From Rhodospirillales bacterium (GTDB lineage: Bacteria > Pseudomonadota > Alphaproteobacteria > Acetobacterales > Acetobacteraceae), in the NCBI GenBank assembly GCA_017304945.1, contig JAFKLG010000114.1:1-34193 (forward strand): a stretch of 34,193 bases of DNA, read 5' to 3'. The notes under the pieces were generated by a model. The model did no database searches, was not told where the DNA came from, and worked only from the letters and a program-made list of their open reading frames with translations. Positions within the stretch are counted from its first letter, which is position 1. The number at the start of each line of letters is the position of its first letter. Shown piece by piece: positions 32,001 through 34,193 of the stretch. Made by a program: the position numbers and the translations under genes.

Positions 32001-32356
32001 GCAGCGCGCGTCGCGCCGGGTTCCGTGCCGGAAGGCGCCATACGTCCTGGCCCGGTGCCCGCCGGCCCGACGCTCGAACGTCCCGTCCCGACGGCACCGC
32101 TGCCAGCTGCCGCGCTCCCGCCCGCCGTCGGTGTCTCGATCGCAGCCTCGGTCGCGCCTGCCCGCATGGGCGGCGTCTCGATCCCCGCCGCTACGAGCCC
32201 CACCACCCCGCTTCCCACCGCCGCGGTGGCAGGCGCCTCGGCATAGGCGAGGTCAGCCGCGCCGGCCGGTGCCGCTACGCAGAGCCATGCCACGACCTGC
32301 AAGAGCCCGACGCTGCGCGGACCGATGCGGCGACGATGCGCCGCGCCCCCCGTCAC
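29024..32356 (-). CDS. Large secreted Pro/Ala-rich helical-repeat protein in the chemotaxis operon
   Basis: A 1110-residue protein I cannot name. A basic start and hydrophobic core (SVGLLQVVAWLCVAAPAGA) form a signal peptide cut after about residue 33. Residues about 35-345 are an Ala/Pro/Gly linker with imperfect PIPxAAPPAPxAA repeats (about 195-235) and the motif PTQPFGAGARA (238-248). Residues about 363-540 are beta-rich (SYLVFDERRPIDMAALRS, VMLFPAATLIQLPVPP). About 580-1100 are helical, TPR-like (DDPRLAFARALLKQAQGDVPGA is one unit). The GTG start overlaps the cheZ stop as GTGA, so it is translationally coupled. Similar large TPR-like proteins near motility genes exist in Rhodospirillales, as far as I recall. 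A periplasmic role in the motor or envelope is inference. Confidence 0.75.
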   Translation of the reverse strand: MTGGAAHRRRIGPRSVGLLQVVAWLCVAAPAGAADLAYAEAPATAAVGSGVVGLVAAGIETPPMRAGATEAAIETPTAGGSAAAGSGAVGTGRSSVGPAGTGPGRMAPSGTEPGATRAASIPGVPGSGGTRPAGAGPAGLLPPWPIRKLPATGVPEPPALPDPRPAAPMAAPAAASSVPAAVPAAPAAPAGAPPAPSAPPIPIAAPPAPVAASPIPAAAPPMPTAAPPAPPPARSLPPTQPFGAGARAGTAAPRRASAGDVAAEGSVPPPPAGPPSAPAPPPNGATGNAGASGTSPPAAPAAAGDAGPPPPAAAADPARPAITGETGFVEPLPAPRLTGRELLDGPPGIVARRAPLPSSAGGPAMIVPFGPRTGAAMFSRGGTSYLVFDERRPIDMAALRSDRVFGGATVMLFPAATLIQLPVPPDRVPTLAQTGQGWRITLVSAPPRLAPIVPSNGDGRITLPADAPGQVVTIPDPDTGATLLVGTQRRGGQAVLTPRHGAEFDLLLTGQGVVAEPLADRVALRVGANGFILAGEPGRLALSPGSEGADLLADTIALTRRFHFPDMPPQALAAHLTAQLNEIAAVPLQARGPRRVVAARSMLALGLDVEAGAMLQLAADQAPREGMSAELAGLSGIAALLSGRIDESGGLSDPRLSGTDEIALWRAIRGAMRQEASPRAASVMAATGRLALTYPAAIRDRILPLITETMVLGGESKPAAALLQARPDDPRLAFARALLKQAQGDVPGALAAYDRLAAGRDQRDRGRAAVRATELRLASGEIGPHEAAERLDRLLYAWRGDALELGIRDRIATLRQQAGEWDKALAMLRATETDFPETATATHARLLDTFAAMLREDAANRMSPLDLVTLADANADLLPATPEGEILEAHLADRLLALDLPKRADPLLEKLVGAAPTGIGRAGFGQRLAALRLREGDPRGALAALDMSAAPDLPADLAGRRTMLFARASAQTGAIGAATAALASLATPEADEVRAAILERAQDWPAATQALREYVEKTIPPAGSLDEAQQRILLRYATAAARAGDETTLAALRTGMAPRMSPGPLTDLFRLLTADSVRATSDLARAGVEAGLVRTLPRDLNAVRPVAPVP

Positions 32357-33027
32357 TCGAAACTGGCCAACAGCTTGTCGATGTCGGACTGGTCCATGGC
32401 GTGATGCGGCAGTTGCGGGCCGTTCAGCAGATCCGCCTCGGTTTGCTGCGACCCGTCCGCGCCGGCGCCCGCCAGCGGGTGCGACGTCGCATGCTCCCCG
32501 AACGTCGCCACGAGATGCGCCACCTTGGCTTCGATCGTCTTCAGTGTCGCGACCACCTTGGTGATCCGCTGGCCGGTGATGTCCTGGAAACTACACGCCT
32601 CGTAGATCTTCGTCGTTGCGTCCTGCAGCTTCGTCGCATCCGCGCCCGTGAGGCTCTCCGCCACCGCATCCAGCGTCTCGCAGCTCTCGAGGATGCTGTG
32701 CGTCGCCGACGCCGTGTGTGCCACGATCGCGTCCAGCTCGTCGGTCGCGAAAGGGATGTGGCTGTCGGTGATGTCGTCCACCTTCAGGGCCGCGATCTCC
32801 TGCTTGGCGCTCGCGATCGTACGCCCGAGCTCCTCCACTTCCGCGAGGAGCGAGACTTCCTTGGGATTGAGGTCCCCGCTCATGGTCGTCAACACGGCCT
32901 TGACCACCTCCGCTACCAGTTCGGGTTCGGCCTGCGGCTGGCGCGCGCGCAGGTCGGCAAGCCGTTCGCGCAGCTCCGGCGCGAACGGATCCGGCTCGCC
33001 GCGTCCGCTGTTGAAGGTCTCATGCAT
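32353..33027 (-). CDS. cheZ: Chemotaxis phosphatase CheZ
   Basis: A 224-residue protein phosphatase that dephosphorylates CheY-P. The long four-helix-bundle region includes DDITDSHIPFATDELDAIV (about residues 84-102) and the active-site segment ACSFQDITGQRITKVV (144-159), which carries the catalytic Gln. The C-terminal CheY-binding tail is DQSDIDKLLASFE. This is the alphaproteobacterial form. The start overlaps the cheY stop by 8 bases (ATGCATGA), and its own stop overlaps the next start, so all three are tightly coupled. Confidence 0.93.
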   Translation of the reverse strand: MHETFNSGRGEPDPFAPELRERLADLRARQPQAEPELVAEVVKAVLTTMSGDLNPKEVSLLAEVEELGRTIASAKQEIAALKVDDITDSHIPFATDELDAIVAHTASATHSILESCETLDAVAESLTGADATKLQDATTKIYEACSFQDITGQRITKVVATLKTIEAKVAHLVATFGEHATSHPLAGAGADGSQQTEADLLNGPQLPHHAMDQSDIDKLLASFE

Positions 33028-33406
33028 GGCCGAGGACCTTCTCGATCTTGTCGCGCAGCGTCTCCGCGTTGAACGGCTTGACGATGTAGTTGGAGACGCC
33101 AGCCTGCTTTGCAGCGACGACGTTCTCGGTCTTGCTTTCCGCCGTGACCATGATGAACGGCATGCCGCGCAGCTTCGCGTCGGCGCGCACCTCCTGCAGA
33201 AGCTGCAGGCCGGTCATCGGCTGCATGTTCCAGTCGCTGATCACCAGGCCGAAATTCCCGCTGCGCAGCTTGGCCAGCGCTTCCGCGCCGTCGGTCGCTT
33301 CCTCGACGTTGTGGAATTCGATCTGCTTCAGCAGGTTCCGGATGATCCGCAGCATCGTCTTGTAATCATCGACGATCAGCACGTTCATGGATTTGTCGAT
33401 AGGCAT
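33020..33406 (-). CDS. cheY: Chemotaxis response regulator CheY
   Basis: A 128-residue single-domain receiver that, when phosphorylated, binds the flagellar switch. The acidic pocket is Asp13-Asp14 (IVDDYKTM), the phosphorylated Asp is Asp58 (VISDWNMQPM), and the conserved Thr88 (VTAES) and Lys110 (IVKPF) are in place. The ATG at 33406 has AAGGAC 8 bases upstream. It overlaps cheZ and is preceded by an Ala/Pro-rich gene 31 bases upstream on the same strand. No CheA, CheW or receptor is in the window. Confidence 0.96.
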   Translation of the reverse strand: MPIDKSMNVLIVDDYKTMLRIIRNLLKQIEFHNVEEATDGAEALAKLRSGNFGLVISDWNMQPMTGLQLLQEVRADAKLRGMPFIMVTAESKTENVVAAKQAGVSNYIVKPFNAETLRDKIEKVLGHA

Positions 33407-33437
33407 GGTGCGGTCCTTTCGAGCGCCATCGGGGCTA

Positions 33438-34193
33438 TCAGCCCGGCGGCTGCGAAGCTTTCTGGGCGGCGGCTTGCGGGGCGGCTGGCTGGGTGGCTCG
33501 TGGGGCGGGTTGCGAGGCTTGCGGGACGGCTTGGGTGGTCGAGGCTTGCGGGGCTGCGGGTTGCGAGGCTTGTGGGCTGCCGGGTAGGCCCGCGGGTGGC
33601 GTGGTGGGCCGGCCGGCCGGCGGTGAGGGCGCGGTCGCTTGCGGGATGGTGTCGGTGGAGGCGCGTGGCGCGGCGGGCCGGGACGTGGCGGCTGCGGGCG
33701 CCGGCGCATCGGCCGGGGTGGCCCCCGGCGAGCCATTGCGAGCGGCGATGGCAGCGGCCAGCGAGGCGGCGAGCGGGGTGGGCTTGATCGGGCGCGGGGC
33801 AGGCGCGGGTGCCGCCGGCGCGGAAGCCGTCGTCGCGGAGGCGATGGGCGCCGAGATGCCCGACGCAGGGGCCGCCGTCGACGTCCCCGAGGCTGCCGTC
33901 GTGGCGGCCGCGGCCGCCGCGGGCGGACTTTCGGCGGCACCCTTCCACGGGGTCGGCGTGCCGTCCCTGCTGCGTTCGGCCACGGTCGGGGCCGTCGGCA
34001 CGGTCGGGCGAACCGGGGCGGTCGGCGGCACGATCGCCGTGATCCTCGGTCCGGCCGCCGTGACCGCCATCTCCGCACCGGCGGGAGAGAGGCGTGGCGC
34101 ACCGGCGACGGCCTGGCTCGCCGCCGCCTTGTCTCCGGCCGCCACCGGCTTGGCCGGCAGCGCACTGCTTGGTTTCGCCGGCGCGGGCGCCCC
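33438..34193 (-). CDS. Ala/Pro-rich protein, 5' end outside window
   Basis: A partial gene: the frame is open to the right edge, so the N-terminus is missing, and about 252 residues are visible. The sequence is almost entirely low-complexity Ala/Pro/Thr/Ser with a few fixed points (PTPLAASLAAAIAARNGSPG). The C-terminal 50 residues hold PQASQPA-type repeats, and at the DNA level a 17-base sequence is repeated at 33505 and 33556. That end uses more T in third-base positions than its neighbours. It precedes cheY by 31 bases and is probably co-transcribed. It may be a linker-rich tail of a motility or envelope protein; I cannot assign a function. Confidence 0.6.
   Translation of the reverse strand, partial: GAPAPAKPSSALPAKPVAAGDKAAASQAVAGAPRLSPAGAEMAVTAAGPRITAIVPPTAPVRPTVPTAPTVAERSRDGTPTPWKGAAESPPAAAAAATTAASGTSTAAPASGISAPIASATTASAPAAPAPAPRPIKPTPLAASLAAAIAARNGSPGATPADAPAPAAATSRPAAPRASTDTIPQATAPSPPAGRPTTPPAGLPGSPQASQPAAPQASTTQAVPQASQPAPRATQPAAPQAAAQKASQPPG

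Overview
The window is about 34 kb of very G+C-rich DNA, roughly two-thirds or more G+C by eye, with short intergenic gaps. It reads as ordinary chromosome of an alphaproteobacterium. Gene content (CheY-CheZ pair, EgtB/EgtD, NikR with a NiCoT permease, TetA-like MFS, CsbD, DUF3309 and KGG stress proteins, a class-1b SpeD) and the ATCCGCGGG/ATGGCCGGG-type intergenic palindromes suggest Rhodospirillales, probably Acetobacteraceae. That placement is inference. No tRNA, rRNA, insertion sequence, phage gene, CRISPR array or origin was recognised.

Layout. 1-3.4 kb: a leftward operon of an SDR dehydrogenase, an MBL-fold hydrolase and a LysE-type exporter, then a Wza-like polysaccharide export lipoprotein. 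3.7-5.7 kb: an unrecognised membrane-anchored Ala/Pro-rich protein, divergent from an ECF sigma factor that ends in a near-perfect bidirectional terminator. 5.8-8.0 kb: the egtB-egtD ergothioneine operon. 8.1-9.8 kb: three small stress-type genes (DUF892 ferritin-like, Gly-zipper protein, KGG-repeat protein) separated by strong hairpins. 10-13 kb: a TetA-family MFS pump and a divergent NRAMP-like transporter. 13-15.8 kb: cysS, a DUF305 protein and a TrmJ-type methyltransferase on the + strand. 15.8-18.1 kb: a PilZ protein, a nickel/cobalt permease and divergent nikR. 18.1-21 kb: a PrpF-family isomerase, a small membrane protein, rpsD with a structured leader, and a Nudix hydrolase. 21.1-25.3 kb: a dipeptide-type ABC binding protein, an MlaC/HpnM-like protein and prfC. 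25.4-27.2 kb: DUF3309 and CsbD stress genes, then a MaoC hydratase and a thiol dioxygenase joined by a triplicated 48-bp junction. 27.4-28.8 kb: speD-speE (spermidine). 29-34.2 kb: a leftward chemotaxis operon: an Ala/Pro-rich protein cut by the window edge, cheY, cheZ and a 1110-residue secreted repeat protein, with overlapping cheY/cheZ and cheZ/repeat-protein junctions.

How genes work together. EgtB and EgtD make ergothioneine from histidine. SpeD supplies decarboxylated SAM to SpeE. NikR probably represses the adjacent permease. CheZ dephosphorylates CheY. DUF892, Gly-zipper, KGG, CsbD and DUF3309 proteins are typical general-stress products.

Most worth checking: the triplicated 48-bp stop/start junction at 26491-26634, where the MaoC and dioxygenase frames are separated only by three equivalent in-phase TGA codons; an RF3 with DTPGP in place of DTPGH; an NRAMP protein without the DPGN and MPH motifs; a composite hairpin upstream of the MFS pump; a structured rpsD leader; and a Pro-rich linker motif shared by two otherwise unrelated proteins. 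I did not find a clearly new multi-gene system.
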